Of a stretch of DNA of 64,000 bases, positions 23,366 through 35,240 are shown one piece after another (position 1 is the first letter of the stretch; each line of letters begins with the position of its first letter). The position numbers were made by a program, and so were the translations under genes. Source of the stretch: Catonia carolina. Its lineage: Eukaryota; Arthropoda; Insecta; Hemiptera; Achilidae. Below the pieces are notes generated by a model that saw only the letters and a program-made list of their open reading frames with translations, did no database searches and was not told where the DNA came from. The stretch is from contig JAQMRL010000002.1 in NCBI GenBank assembly GCA_035578175.1, positions 97,070,748 to 97,134,747 of the forward strand, in the 5' to 3' direction.

Positions 23366-24939
23366 TAAAAAATACATTCTTAAAAATTGATTTCACTGGG
23401 CTGGCCATATTAATTTTAAATAAAAGTAGTTTTTAGAAACCGTGACGATTTGTTACAAGACAAAATTCGTGAATCAATAGAAAATCGTACAACTTCAAGA
23501 CTGAAGGACGTGGGATCGATATCCAGCAAGAATCAAGAAAATTTAATGCGTCAAAACTCAATTTACTCTTACAAAACCAATATTGTATTTTGATTATGAT
23601 AAAATAGTTCACGTGGTATTAGAAGACTGATTAGCCTCTTTTTTAATTTTGTTATTGTGATCACTGAATGACAAAAAAGTGTAATATTAACAGCATCGGT
23701 AAAGCTCAGTTGATTTTGTTTTTCCAATAAAACCCTGGGGTTCCGGGTACGACTCTCGGTTAAAAAGGTTATCACACCTTACCAAGCACGTATAATAAAT
23801 TAAAATTCAGAAAACGTAAACCGAATTAGCTATTCAGCCTCAAAAATTGTCAATGCTGTTTGTAAGTTTCCAAGGAGTGAATTTTGGACCACGACAGGTA
23901 GCAAGAATGCAGTCGTTCATAGTTGTTGGTATTGATCTCAACGGCCAATTAGAAAGCCCATAGAATGTCAAACGGTACCAAAAGGTCGGTTGGTGGGTAA
24001 TCTACCCCACGGTGCATAGAGTAAGCTTTCTTAATTTTGACGAGTTACAGACAATCTTCATAATCCGTAAGCTTCTTGTTTTTAAAGACAAAGCGGTTGA
24101 TGCATGAAAATAAAGAATAAAAATAAATATACTACCTATACCTAAGATTATTTTTAAGGTTATATAGAAAAGTACTTTTCCATTTGTTAGTAATAAAATG
24201 ACAGTAATCCTATTACACGCGTAAATACAGTACGGGCCATAAAAAATGATACTCAATACGATAATGAACTCCACGCTGGCGTTACTAACGTATAAGAATT
24301 AATTCGTATTCGTTCACAAATCCTTACTACCCTGTTTTATTCACGGAAAGAGTATACTTAAAATGGGAGAGAAACTAGTAGTTTTCTTTTGCCAGTTGCC
24401 TTAACAAAATTTACAATGTTGTTCGGAAAAAACTGAAAAATATACTATTATGTTATTTTATTATTATGAAAACCGCTAATAAGTAAGGCAATTTAAAAAA
24501 TATTTTTTCCGACTAAATAAATCATAAATTATTTTAAAAAATATAATTTTCCGTTACAAGTTGCTCAGTAGGCCTACTGTTTCATTTTCCAGTTCGGATA
24601 CTTTCTACGTTCCTCCTCCTAGATTATTTAAAAATTCACCTTACATTTTTATTTCTAGGAAAACCTTTTTATATAACAGTTCATTCCTGATTAAACTAAC
24701 TACAATACAAAACTTCCGCATCTAATTTTTTTCTCAGAGAATTCTTTTAACTCATATTTACTACACGATTTCTACTTTGTTTTTGTAAAATACAATACTA
24801 AATATTGTTTTGTTAATTTTTTGTTATTATAAAAATTTGTTTAAATTGACCAGCAGTTTTTTACGTCATGTGTTTTTTAATTTATACCAAAAGCTTGATG
24901 ATTAGAGACGCAGTGGCTTACGGTACTACACGTTAAGTT

Positions 24940-25040
24940 GAATTTTAACATTTTAAAATTGTCAAACTCTAGCCAGGAATCGAACTCAGAACTATTCGCT
25001 CTCTAATTTAGTCCATTACTCTATGGAGGTGGCCGCGGCT
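24940..25040 (-). repeat. tRNA-derived SINE head (family B)
   Basis: On the minus strand the sequence starts ggccacctccatagag and carries the B box gagttcgattcctgg, as in the other family B heads. The distal body is diverged. Confidence 0.6.
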
Positions 25041-26307
25041 TGTTTTATTTATATATATATTTCATTTAGTACTATTTGTTTCGGTGCATATGGTAGCCTG
25101 CACACATTTATTTTTATTAGAATTACAAGACAGAAATTACATAACATTTACGGTTAAATAAAAGAAGTTTATGTATTTTTTTCAGGCCTTGTAATGTGTG
25201 TTTATAGCTGTAAAAATTGAAGGACATTACAATCTATACAATTTTTATTGTACTATTAATAACTAATGGTATTGAAATAATCGCTATTATGTTTTTTCAG
25301 CTTTTTTTTCAATATCAGAAACTATAATATGAACAACCAAACACTTGCTTCCTGCGTTTTACAAATTTGATTTAGATTCATGTTCTAAATTTTAAGATAG
25401 TTGTTCAATATTGTAGGTACTTAATTGTTTATTAGTTGATCATCGTACCAAGTAGCTTGCCCAACCGGTGTGATTTATTTTCTATAAAAAGTTTCTAGCA
25501 GCTGATCGTCAGAGAAATCTCATTTTATTATAATACTAAAGTTAAAATTTACTATAATAGAATGTCCCAACTAAAATTACTTAAATTAGGTTTTAAATTT
25601 ACCGTGATAAAGTTTCGTCGAACATCGACGTTAAATCCGAACTTCAAAAAAATTTGGGGGAATTTGTGTATTCGTATACGTACAGAGATCATAATTATGT
25701 ACTTCATTAGGACTTACAATAAGACACAATCATAATAGAGGCATGTTACTGAATAAAGACGGAAATATTATCAATAACCCATTGACCATTATTAATGAGT
25801 TTAACTTACATTTTGTCAAATTATCATGCAAGCTTGTTAATTCTCAAACAAAAAAAGGGGTGGTGGCAAAATTTTTCTTTTCTCAAATGAGTGACGTTAA
25901 ATCCGCGCCACGGTAAATACGCACGACAGGTAAATCAAGGACTTTATGTATAAGATTTATAAGTAAGTCTCTCTCTAACTAAGAGAGAACGTGTGTAGAG
26001 AGAGATTAACAATGTTGTTCAAGTTACAGACAAAAGTCTAAAAAAGAGTAAATTCATTTCAATGTTGTACTTTACCGATATAGTAGTGGATTGCAGATAT
26101 GTAGTGCATTTACAAACGATTGAAGAGTATTGTTTTGGTTCATCGTAGCGGGAAATGGAACGGAAAATTATGAGAGGATTAAAAAACTTAATGTTATCTA
26201 CCTCAAAGGTTATTTGGATTTTGATAAGAGTAACAGATACTGTTACTTATTACTTGATTACAAGTATAGCAATACCTGCTAAGCTTTTGCTTTTAAGACA
26301 TAGATAA
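25041..26307. other. AT-rich intergenic DNA
   Basis: Holds a short repeat D piece (25440-25475) and a small hairpin of ctctctctaactaagagaga type near 25971-25990. Nothing else recognised. Confidence 0.45.
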
Positions 26308-26500
26308 TTTTTTTTTTTTAGTTTATTTAAAGTCGCATCAACTACGTTGATTATTAGTAACTGTTATGGATTACGGTTTAGATCGTTAGTTTTTACCGTC
26401 TAATAATTTCATATCCAACCAAGGAATCAAACTTGAGACTTTCCGCTTCGCAGTGTGCAGTGCAGTCTGTAACTCTAAACACATGTACACTGAGGCCACC
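26308..26500 (-). mobile_element. tRNA-derived SINE (family B)
   Basis: Minus-strand order: ggtggcctcagtg head, B-box-like agtttgattccttgg, body, then the tail words ccataacagttactaataat and gatgcgactttaaataaa, and an A run (poly-T on the plus strand, 26309-26319). The A box is interrupted. Tail and body match the copies at 33.9, 37.1, 41.5 and 43.6 kb. Confidence 0.7.
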
Positions 26501-26538
26501 AACAGTAGGCTATATTTTAATGTTATTAGTTTCTTATA

Positions 26539-26563
26539 AAAATCTAAATCTAAATCTAAATCT
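26539..26563 (+). repeat. Hexamer tandem repeat (aaatct)n
   Basis: About four copies of aaatct in a row. Confidence 0.8.
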
Positions 26564-26569
26564 CTTCTA

Positions 26570-27360
26570 CGTATTGGTCAAAACTTTCTGAAGGATCAAA
26601 ATATTCGAATAATATTAATAAAACTCAGAAATTTCAGATTTTTGTAGAGTTTACGTAAATATTTTAACAACCAGAACCTATACTAAGATTTCTAACCAAC
26701 TCCTTTTTATAACATCGCGGTGTCTTTGCTTTTTAGCAAATTAATTTTTGCTATTCTTGAAAATTACACTCACCCTCTTTTCAGAGGCTATCAACATTTT
26801 CAATTTTTAAGAAGATTTGTCATTAATGTAGCAAAGCTGGTGAAATTTTTCGCTAAAATAGAATGTAAGTAAATCTTTATAATGCATCATGCAGCCTATA
26901 ATCAATCTTATTGAAACAAATATTAATTTTTCATCGACTTGGTACAGCTAATCACTTGATTCTTTACCTTGTTTTATATAATCCTGTCTCCTAAAGACGT
27001 ATTTTGATGGATCCACTATCATCAGAGAGCATAAAATTGATTTGAAAAGTTTAGTTTTAATTTCATTTAGGCCTACTCTGATGATAGTTGTCTACCGAAA
27101 TATGACAGTATTTGAAAAACTTAGTTTCAATTTTATACCTGATGGTGGTGGATCCACCGAAAATTGTCAGTATTTTAAAAGTTTAGTTGCAACTTTATGT
27201 ATTTACTCTGATGATAATGAAACATTTCAGTAGGAAATAGCTAATATTGGCCTACATAAGAACAGGTAAAAAACAAGTGACATATCAGCTTTAACAAGTC
27301 GGTGAAAAATAAAATAATAATTTTTTTACAACAGAAATTAAAATATGTGTAAATGTTATT
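26570..27360. other. AT-rich DNA, nothing recognised
   Basis: Contains a local near-duplication: agtttagttttaatttcatt, agtttcaattttat and agtttagttgcaacttta recur at about 70-80-bp spacing between 27045 and 27200, with tctgatgat near each. It may be a short degenerate tandem array. Confidence 0.35.
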
Positions 27361-27497
27361 CGTGACTACACTGGGTTATGCAACTGAAATAGTGGGTTTT
27401 CGGATTTCTGAAAATGTCCAGACCCTGACCAGGAATCGAACCCTGAACTCCCTTGTTACAGGCTAGCGTGCTAACCAGTGCTCTACGGAGGTGGCCA
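27361..27497 (-). mobile_element. tRNA-derived SINE head plus proximal body (family B)
   Basis: Best-preserved family B head: on the minus strand, ggccacctccgtagagcact then ggttagcacgc (A box region) and a perfect B box ggttcgattcctgg. The body ends near the gcataacccagtgtagtcac block; the distal tail is absent. Confidence 0.7.
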
Positions 27498-27521
27498 AAT
27501 CTATATATATATATTTTTAAC

Positions 27522-27709
27522 GTTTTTATTTATTTAACGTCGCATCAACTACAAAAGTCATTAGCAACGATGTTGGGGTGTAACTAGATACAATGGAGAA
27601 TGAAATGATTTTTTGTAATGTATGAAAATATGCCGTGCCTGAGTGGGATTCGAACCCTCGACCGCATTATGAGAGGCAAGCACGTTACCAACTACGCCAA
27701 TGAGGCCGG
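27522..27709 (-). mobile_element. tRNA-derived SINE, family A head joined to family B tail
   Basis: The minus strand begins ccggcctcattggcgtagtt (A box within) with ctctcataatg at the anticodon-loop position, a CAT (Met-like) anticodon, and a perfect B box ggttcgaatccc. The following cactcaggca and ttttcatacattacaaaaaa match the family A copy at 4.19 kb. The distal end, however, is tagttgatgcgacgttaaat, the family B tail. The tRNA-Met-like origin is inference from the anticodon-loop position only. Confidence 0.75.
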
Positions 27710-28984
27710 AATCTATATTTTATTCCACTTTGTAACTTATGTAAACAAATCATATGAGCGTGCGGATGGAAGAATGAGATTGGGCCGTGGTAGCGAATTA
27801 TGTTGATCTATCAAAGTTATGTCTGCTTCTAATACAGTAATACTTCGGTGCTTCTTGTGATCAGCTTATTGTTCTTTCTTGGACCACGTTCTGTTTTGTG
27901 GTTAAATTTAATTTCAATACTTAGATGTGAATCGGTTCTCACAGTTGGTATTATACGCAGTAAGCATCTACTTTAACATCAATTACGCATACAGCCAATA
28001 GCAGAGCAGTGAAATTGTTTATTACATCAGTTTTAAAAATACATAAAATGAACTACAATATTACATACGGAAATGAACCCACTCAGTGTACAATACCGTA
28101 CCCAAAACAGAAAAAGACAACTTGTAATCGTATTCAATTTCACGCATATATTTTAAGGTATGTGATTAGTGAATTTTTAACAAATATAATGCCAATATAG
28201 TTGTAAAATATAATTTTATGTTGCATGAAATACTGCTTAATACATAGACAGCAAAATAACTTTCACTTTCTGTACAGAACACGATGTAATATTATTTATT
28301 AGCATAGGTAGAATTACTAATACTAAAACTATTCAGTATTAAAAACTAACACTATACATTTCGATATTATTTTATTGAATAATATTAATGTGTACTCACA
28401 ATATAGTTATCCTGAGTTATAATTTTATTTAAATATTATACGTAGCTACATAAATTTCTGATGAAACTCTAAATAATGCGTTCGGGTTATATTTTTTTAT
28501 GATGAAAGAAACACGTTTCATTGATTACTTCCTCTCAATAATACATGTTATTATGAAAACCTCAAAAACCAGTTATTTATGTAATGTCATTAAGTGCATA
28601 AAACTAAAAATTAAGTATTATATTTTAATAGACGATTATGTCTTATTTTTAAACTGTATTACTTTACTTTCATTGACCTACATATGCGTAGGTACAATGT
28701 ATTATAATGACATACCTAGTCATAAGTTTAGTTTTATGTTAGTGAATTACTTATACATTATAAGGTGTATTCTATATTGACACCATAGGTGAATTATAGG
28801 ATACAAGTCGTAGTCGTTAAAATTACGTTTTATTCTTAAGTAGGTGTGTTAAACCTTGCATTACAAAAAAAGTACAAATTATTTTAAAAAAATCTATTAA
28901 TGTAATAAGATTATAACAGAAATTGGGCATTTTGTACATGTCTTAATCTAATCTATAATAAAAAAAATGTTACATATAAAAAAC
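27710..28984. other. AT-rich intergenic DNA, nothing recognised
   Basis: Only short chance frames; no boundaries or motifs that I can support. Confidence 0.45.
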
Positions 28985-29692
28985 CTGGTGTGAAACACTC
29001 ACACAACTTTCTCTCGCCAATAAAAATAATGAACAAAATAACCAAACATTAGTAATAAAACAGTAGAAATGAACACAAAACCAACCTCAAAAAAACATAA
29101 CCTTACTTTAATCATGAATGAATAATGCAAAATGAAAATCAACCTCAGTTTGGCTTAATAATACGGAAAACCACACACGCTAAACTAGGTACTGTAGAGA
29201 AAAATGCTCTAAATAAAAATTGCAGGTCTTTTAATTTCCTATAAATTGACTATGCGCATTTTTGTCGTAAAATGGATACTACGGCTGACGCATTTTTGTC
29301 GTAAAATGGATACGGCCGAATCGATTTTTTTACAGATTTTCATGAAAGAAAAACAGGAAATCACTAATTACTGCTAAACTAAGCGTTATATTAAAAAATG
29401 TTTGAAATACAATTTGTAGACTTTTAAGTTTTCTACAACTTTGATTAATATATCTTTTGCTCTAAACTGCATTGTAAGGCCGCAATCTTGAAAAATCCAT
29501 TTTTCTACGGGAGGACAGCCTCTTCAAGAACTTCAGCAGACATAGCGCCTACTCTATCTTGTACAGTATAGAGACACACACAGAGACCAAGCGCTAAAAA
29601 TATCTTTTTTGGGTTCAGGGGGTCTGAAAACGTATAGATCCGGTGAAAACTCGATTTCGAAAAATCGACATGAAAACAACAACTTTCTTTCC
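28985..29692 (-). repeat. Non-coding dispersed repeat F, copy 1
   Basis: Inverted relative to 32786-33700. Shared landmarks include ctggtgtgaaacactcacac next to actttctctcgcc, acttttaagttttctacaac-like blocks, attttgtcgtaaaa, and a distal block with ggtctgaaaacgt, gatccggtg and cgatttcgaaaaatcg. Within this copy gcatttttgtcgtaaaatgg is directly duplicated at 29258 and 29291. No intact reading frame. Confidence 0.7.
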
Positions 29693-29925
29693 TTCCTCTT
29701 CTTCTTCTTAAAGTTCCATCTCCTATCGGAGGTTGGATATCATAATGGCTATGGTCACTTTGCTGGCTGCCGCTCTGAATAGTTGCAATGAACTACAGTT
29801 GAACCATTCTCTAAGATTCCGCAGCCAGGAGAAGCGTCTTCTTCCTACGCCTCTTCTTCCTCGGATCCTTCCCTGCATAATAATTCTCATAATAATTTTC
29901 CTTCCTAGTATGTTCAAATTGGCGA
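29693..29925 (-). pseudogene. LINE reverse transcriptase C-terminal fragment with GAA tail
   Basis: The minus strand encodes MQGRIRGRRGVGRRRFSW, LRNLREWFNCSSLQLFRAA, and SKVTIAIMISNLRPPIGDGT, ending in RRRRRGRK from an aagaagaagaagagg-type tail (plus strand cttcctcttcttcttctta, 29691-29709). Same class as the fragments at 14.5 and 35.2 kb. It abuts repeat F copy 1. Confidence 0.7.
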
Positions 29926-29930
29926 GAGAA

Positions 29931-32690
29931 AATAAAAATGTAATGACAGTGCTATTAGGCCAGATTGTTAATTTTTCTTTGACAATTCCAATAACTTGAC
30001 TTCGTTTTCTAATTAATTTTTTATCAGCTTCTAATGTAGTTATTTTGCAATCTATAAAAACATAAACTTTAGGTAAATATGATAAATATCTGAATTTTAA
30101 GTTTTAATGAACGTAAACAACTATCAGTAATGTGTTTCAAAAACTTAAATCTAATTGCACATTACTTTTATACATGAAGCAACTAGATAAATTAAAAAAT
30201 GTCGATGATGGTTCTTACGTTCCATAAAGAAGGCTTAAGTTATAGTAAATAATTAAATTTAATAAGCCTATAAGAAAACTTAACACCTATGAAAGATACA
30301 GAGGAAGATATAGCCGTAACCTTACATTACGTTTACTAATCTGTACTCGCGGCAACGCTGTTGAACGATGAGTAAATATGTTAACAACAAGGTAAATGTA
30401 GAGGATTGAAGTTATTACATAGTTATTACTTATCATTTTGAAAAATTACATGAAAACTTTACTTATCAGGAAATGTTAATATGAATACATGCATCAAGTA
30501 TTATTACTGTTGTTTCTTTTATAATAAAAATATTGCTACATGATTGTGTAGAAAGTCGTATATACGAGATGGGTAAGATTGCAAATTTATCGGCACAATT
30601 TTCCGATGAAGAACAGGCTAGTTGGGCCTGAATGGCACCCTACTTTGAGTTGAGAATCTTATTTATGTTATGTTCATTGGTAATATTAACAATATTCGTG
30701 AGGCAAAGGACATTTTTCATTTTTTTGGATGAGGTCCAGTTTTAGCTGAATTGGAATTTTTTACTTTAAAAATGTATATTATATAAAGAGAAGATAAAAT
30801 TATAAAATATTATCTGAATGGCGAAAATTCGACTATTTGAATTAATTACAAAAGAAATGCTATAAGGTACAGAAAAGGTTTAATTTCACAGTTTGATTTT
30901 TAGATTACAAAAATAAGAGGCAATGATTTGTGGGATGTTACAACCTGGCAGACGACCTCGTTTGTGCCGCTAGTGAATGGGTTTTGATTTTTGTTTAAGG
31001 TTACCGTTGTTTATTAAAGTTTGTATATTATTTTCTAATTTTCTTTTTGTGTATATTGTACAAAGTTTAGTGTACATTAATAAAGTTAATTTTATTGTTA
31101 TTATTAAAGTCTACCCAGACTTCTTGGTGCCGTGCGGAAGTTCGGTGGCCTGTGTCTGCTCTGGACATTGGTGTCTGTTTTAGTTTAGTTTTTATAAAAC
31201 GCTGATCGTATGCTGGTTTCCTTCTGTTTTGCCTGGTTTTTCCTTTGTATGTTTTTAACTAGTTTTTTCTGTGAGTGTGTCCTGTGACTGTGCTAGTAGG
31301 GTCCGTGCTATAAGTTTATGTTCAGCTTAATTCCGTAAGGTTCTCTTCAGACTGTGTCCCTTTTGTTGCTTATTTTGAATAGTCCTTTCTTTCTTCGGAA
31401 TTCCTTTCTTTGTTCTTATATTGACTTCATAAGAGAGGCCTCCAATTTTGGATCTATCACGGCATATTAATGCTTCTGCTGTTCTGCCGTAATATCCGCC
31501 ATCGACCTGCCATTCCAATCCCCCACTTTAGATATTCCCTTGGTGCGGATAGGGTTGGCTATGAAGGGAGTTGGGAAGCCAATAAAAAAATTATTACATG
31601 ATTGTGTAGCTTTTTCCTTCAAAATAACAAAACATTACTGATAGAAAAATAATTAAAAGAAAATTAGCATTTTTTCTTCGGAGATTTTATATTAACTTCG
31701 CTACGTAATATTTACTGAAAATGAATAAATCAATTACATTTTGTTTTCTTGCACCCAGTAATACGCTACTTATATTGCAACAATCCTTCTTAAGACCTGT
31801 CAGTCTGAACAGTGTTACTGTTGTTAATAATAATTTCACGTTTATACAAGACGCTTTAGTTGTATTAAAAAATGAATGATGAAAATAATAGTAATAAGAC
31901 TAATGAGTAATGATAAGATTTTTTTGTTTAGTTTTATGTCCATGACCTCGTTATTGTATAGGTGTATTAACTAAATGAATTTTAACCAATTTTAAATATA
32001 CAATCCAAAGTCATGTTGACAATTTAAATGTATTTTATTACTCTAAAACCATTCTGTTTGTGTTTAGATATGTAATAATTACGTAAATTTCCATCAGTAT
32101 CTAGGTTACTATTGTTTTTATCGGTATTTATTGCAATTTGGTAAGTAATTCAAATATACAGAACTGTGGTATTTTTTATTTAATTAGTCCTGTAGCGATT
32201 GAAAATAAAGAGAAGTATAACATTACAGAATCTTCAGTATTGGCAAATTTCGTACAATAAGCTATTTAAATTTGACCGGCCGGTTACAAAGTTTCAAAAA
32301 TAATGTTTTGTAACTTTATAATAATAAATATTTTGTTCATCATTCTATGAAGAACGCCAAGAACGGCTTGACAAAAAAATACGTTTATGCACATTATAAA
32401 TTAATTAACATTGATAAACATTATTTTGTTGCTTAGGTTAATTTTGAATACTATCATTCGTTTTAGATACTTTCCGTCCCGGTGGAAAATCACTCAGGTA
32501 GAACCAGGAGGAGGTAGAACCAAAAGGAGGTGTAGGCCAGGAGGATCCGCGTAAGCCCAGCTCCAACCGACGATTAGTTTACTACTAATTGTTCCAAAAA
32601 TATTTTTTAAAAACTGCAGCTAAACCGACTTCGACCTTACGGGAAACGAACGTAATTCCACACTACCAATTATTCAAACTTTAAGAAGGA
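29931..32690. other. Intergenic DNA with a GC-richer unexplained patch
   Basis: Mostly A/T-rich. Bases about 30940-31570 are less A/T-rich, with words such as cggaagttcggtggcctgtg and cggatagggttggc, which suggests an inserted but unrecognised element. A minus-strand open frame of 63 codons (31327-31518) resembles nothing I know. Bases 32480-32540 contain an imperfect direct repeat of aggtagaaccaggaggaggt type. Confidence 0.35.
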
Positions 32691-32696
32691 CATTCG

Positions 32697-32790
32697 GCAG
32701 TACGACAAGTACAAAAACTGATATTATTAGTATAATATTCTATAGTAGTAAGAGTCACTAGTAGTTACAGATTGACTATATTTTTACTTT
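32697..32790 (+). repeat. Direct-repeat block G, copy 1
   Basis: Shares acaagtaca, actgata, tatagtagt, gtcact, agtagt and gactatattttt in order with 33830-33905. The two copies sit just before and after repeat F copy 2. Confidence 0.5.
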
Positions 32791-33700
32791 CTCTTGCCTA
32801 TATGAATATATAGAAAGGAAAGTATTGTTTTCATGCCGATTTTTTGAAATCGAGTTTCCACCGGATCCACACGTTTTCAGACCCAATGAACCCTAAAAAC
32901 ATGTTTTTAGCGATTGGTCTGTGTGTGCGTGTGTGTGTGTGAACAAAATATCTCAAGAATGGAACATCATACGAACTTGAAACTTGAAACTTAAGTTAGA
33001 TACCACTAGAGGACACGACACGAACACTTTCATCAAAATCGGTCAACCGTAAATAGTAGATTATACGTGTCATTTTTCACTTTTTTGAGATTTTCTCAAA
33101 TAGGCTCTTACGATTGTTTTTTTTAAATCGCCTCGTTTAATAAATTTTTTATGCTTTACAAGATAGGGTAGGCGTCATTTCTGCTTAAATTCTTGGAGAG
33201 GTTGTTTTCACGTAAAAACAATTGTTTGTTTTTTAGATTGAGGCTTGAATAAGCATTTCATCGCAAAAATGTATAAAATAAAAGTTGTAGAAATTAAAAA
33301 TCCTACAACTTTTATTTTCAATATTTTTTGTATAACGCTTAGTTTAGCGGTAATTAGCGATTTTGTTTTTTTCTTACAAAAACGCGTAAAAAATCGATTT
33401 TTTTAAGATTTTACGACAAAAGTGTATATAATTAAATTTATAGGAATTTAAAAGATCTACAACTTTTATTTTATAGCATTTTTCTCTACAGAGTGTAAAT
33501 TAGCGTGAAAGAGTTTGGCTTAAAATTGCCAAACTGAGGTAAATTTTTATTTTGCGTCTTTCACTCATGATTAAAATAAGGTTATGGTTTTTGAGGTTAG
33601 TTTTTGATTATTTCTATTGTTTTATTACTAATGTTAGGTTATATTGTTCATTATTTACATTGGCAAGAGAAAGTCGTGTGAGTGTTTCACACCAGATTTT
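32786..33700 (+). repeat. Non-coding dispersed repeat F, copy 2
   Basis: Opposite orientation to the copy at 28985. It is bracketed by the inverted words actttctcttgcc (32786-32798) and ggcaagagaaagt (33661-33673), and extends on the right into gtgtgagtgtttcacaccag. A (tg)n run lies at 32922-32942. No reading frame is preserved. The short inverted ends would fit a non-autonomous DNA element, but no target duplication was established. Confidence 0.65.
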
Positions 33701-33829
33701 TTTTTTTTTATTTACTTTTATTAATTTATTTAAAGTCGTTAGATACCACTAGAACGAATATATTGAATCTCAATATATTTAATAACTTATATTTATATTG
33801 TTAATATCGTTAAAGTCGTAAGGGCTGCG

Positions 33830-33905
33830 GAACAAGTACACAGACTGATAGTAGGCTAGTTGTATAGTAGTCACTTGTAGTCACACAGACTGACAATATT
33901 TTTTT
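33830..33905 (+). repeat. Direct-repeat block G, copy 2
   Basis: Partner of 32697-32790; ends in gacaatatttttt, immediately before the SINE at 33901. Confidence 0.5.
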
Positions 33906-34096
33906 AATTTACTTTTATTAATTTTATTTAAAGCTGTATCAACGTCTTGGTTATTAGCGACTACAATAGGTTATGGAACTGGAACGGTAGATTTTGACTT
34001 GTTATAATTTTCAGACAGTCGCGTCGCCCGGAATTGAACCCTGGACTTCCACTTTATAGTCTAACGCGCTAATCACTAAAGTATGCTATGGAGGCA
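33901..34096 (-). mobile_element. tRNA-derived SINE (family B)
   Basis: Minus strand: ctgcctccatagcatacttt head, then agcgcgttagac, B-box-like gggttcaattccggg, body with taccgttccagttccataac, and tail with cgctaataaccaagacgttg and tacagctttaaataaa. An almost identical fragment of the head together with its 5' flank occurs at 35400-35453 in opposite orientation. Confidence 0.7.
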
Positions 34097-35240
34097 GAAA
34101 AAATGATATTATTGACTAAAACTTAAATAAGTAGTATTAAAACTTATAAAAATTTAGATAGGGAAAATGTTAATCGACCTATATTTTTTGCAACGTAGGT
34201 ATTTTTCGCGATAAAATTTAACTTGAACACTTCCGTCTCTCAATCGGCTCCGTAGTGTAGGCCTATCGATAACCATATTGACTCAGTAACAGTGTGCTTG
34301 TGTTACAGAAACATTAAGACAGAAGACAGTACGCCTCTTTATGCGTATTTATTTAGTTGTAAAATTGTTTACACTTAAGACACAAGTAACAGTATTAATA
34401 AAACAATAACTTTATCAGTTCAATTGATTTGTTTATTTAATATTATACAAAGTTTTAAATCATAATTAATATTTACCTACATAGATACTATTGAGTAAAC
34501 ACACCTTAATATTTCCTACTAAAAAACCTTTCCGTTTTAAATTTTTTACTTAGAAGTAGAGCCTTATTGACGTACAGTTACGATTATTCAGAAGTAACGA
34601 TACAATATCATTATGTCAATGTTTCCCATAATAGATAATCTACTTATTTTTCTAAAAGTGATTTCATGATTACGTTTTAACATCACAAAATACCAAATAC
34701 GTTAAAAATTCTGTAATTTATTTTTCTTGTTCTACGGAATTTATTTCGATTTTATTGAAATAAAACGTATTATTTTCAGTAGCTTCAGCACTTATTACAG
34801 TTTATGGATTTTAAAACTTTTCGCAAAGAGTAGGACAGGTGACGAACGAAAGGAAAGGGTGTAGAAATACTTACAGTACAATGATTATTGAAAATGTGGC
34901 ATAGACTGTGCAAGTGGTCACTAACTGATGGACCACGGTCCACGTCCGGACCGCCGGTCATTTTTTGTGAACCGCGAGCTCTAAGAGAAAAGTTTTTGAA
35001 TGCAAATCTTATTCTCGTGTTTGGTATGAATTTTGGTATGAAATTTTAAAACAGATTGATCAAATTTAGTTGATGGCCGCTGGTCTGTGCTATGAGAAGC
35101 GTTTAAATCACCTACGTTTAAAGAATGTCGAGAACGCAGCGTGGAAGAAACCTTAAGAATTATTTTTTAAATTTATTAAACGAAGTTTCAAAACTTCAAA
35201 AATAATGGTCAGTACATTTGAATCTGATGAAAAATAAAGT
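34097..35240. other. Intergenic DNA with a small GC-rich patch
   Basis: Mostly A/T-rich. The patch at 34915-34990 (gtggtcactaactgatggac followed by cacgtccggaccgccgg) resembles the subterminal style of hAT-type elements, but I could not find the partner end and make no call. Confidence 0.35.

Larger units (their letters stand above)
21847..24939. other. AT-rich intergenic DNA with scattered repeats
   Basis: Apart from the tRNA-like piece at 22024-22100 and the repeat D copy near 23240-23365, nothing is recognised. A short perfect palindrome ctacaactgttgtag sits at 22991-23005. Confidence 0.45.

Noticed and set aside
27640..27709. Possible tRNA-Met gene on the minus strand (A box, B box and CAT at the anticodon-loop position)
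   Set aside because: It continues into a body and tail shared with other repeats, and the acceptor and anticodon stems pair poorly. It is a SINE head, not a tRNA gene.
34915..34990. GC-rich patch resembling hAT subterminal sequence
   Set aside because: No partner terminus, target duplication or transposase remnant found, so not called as an element.
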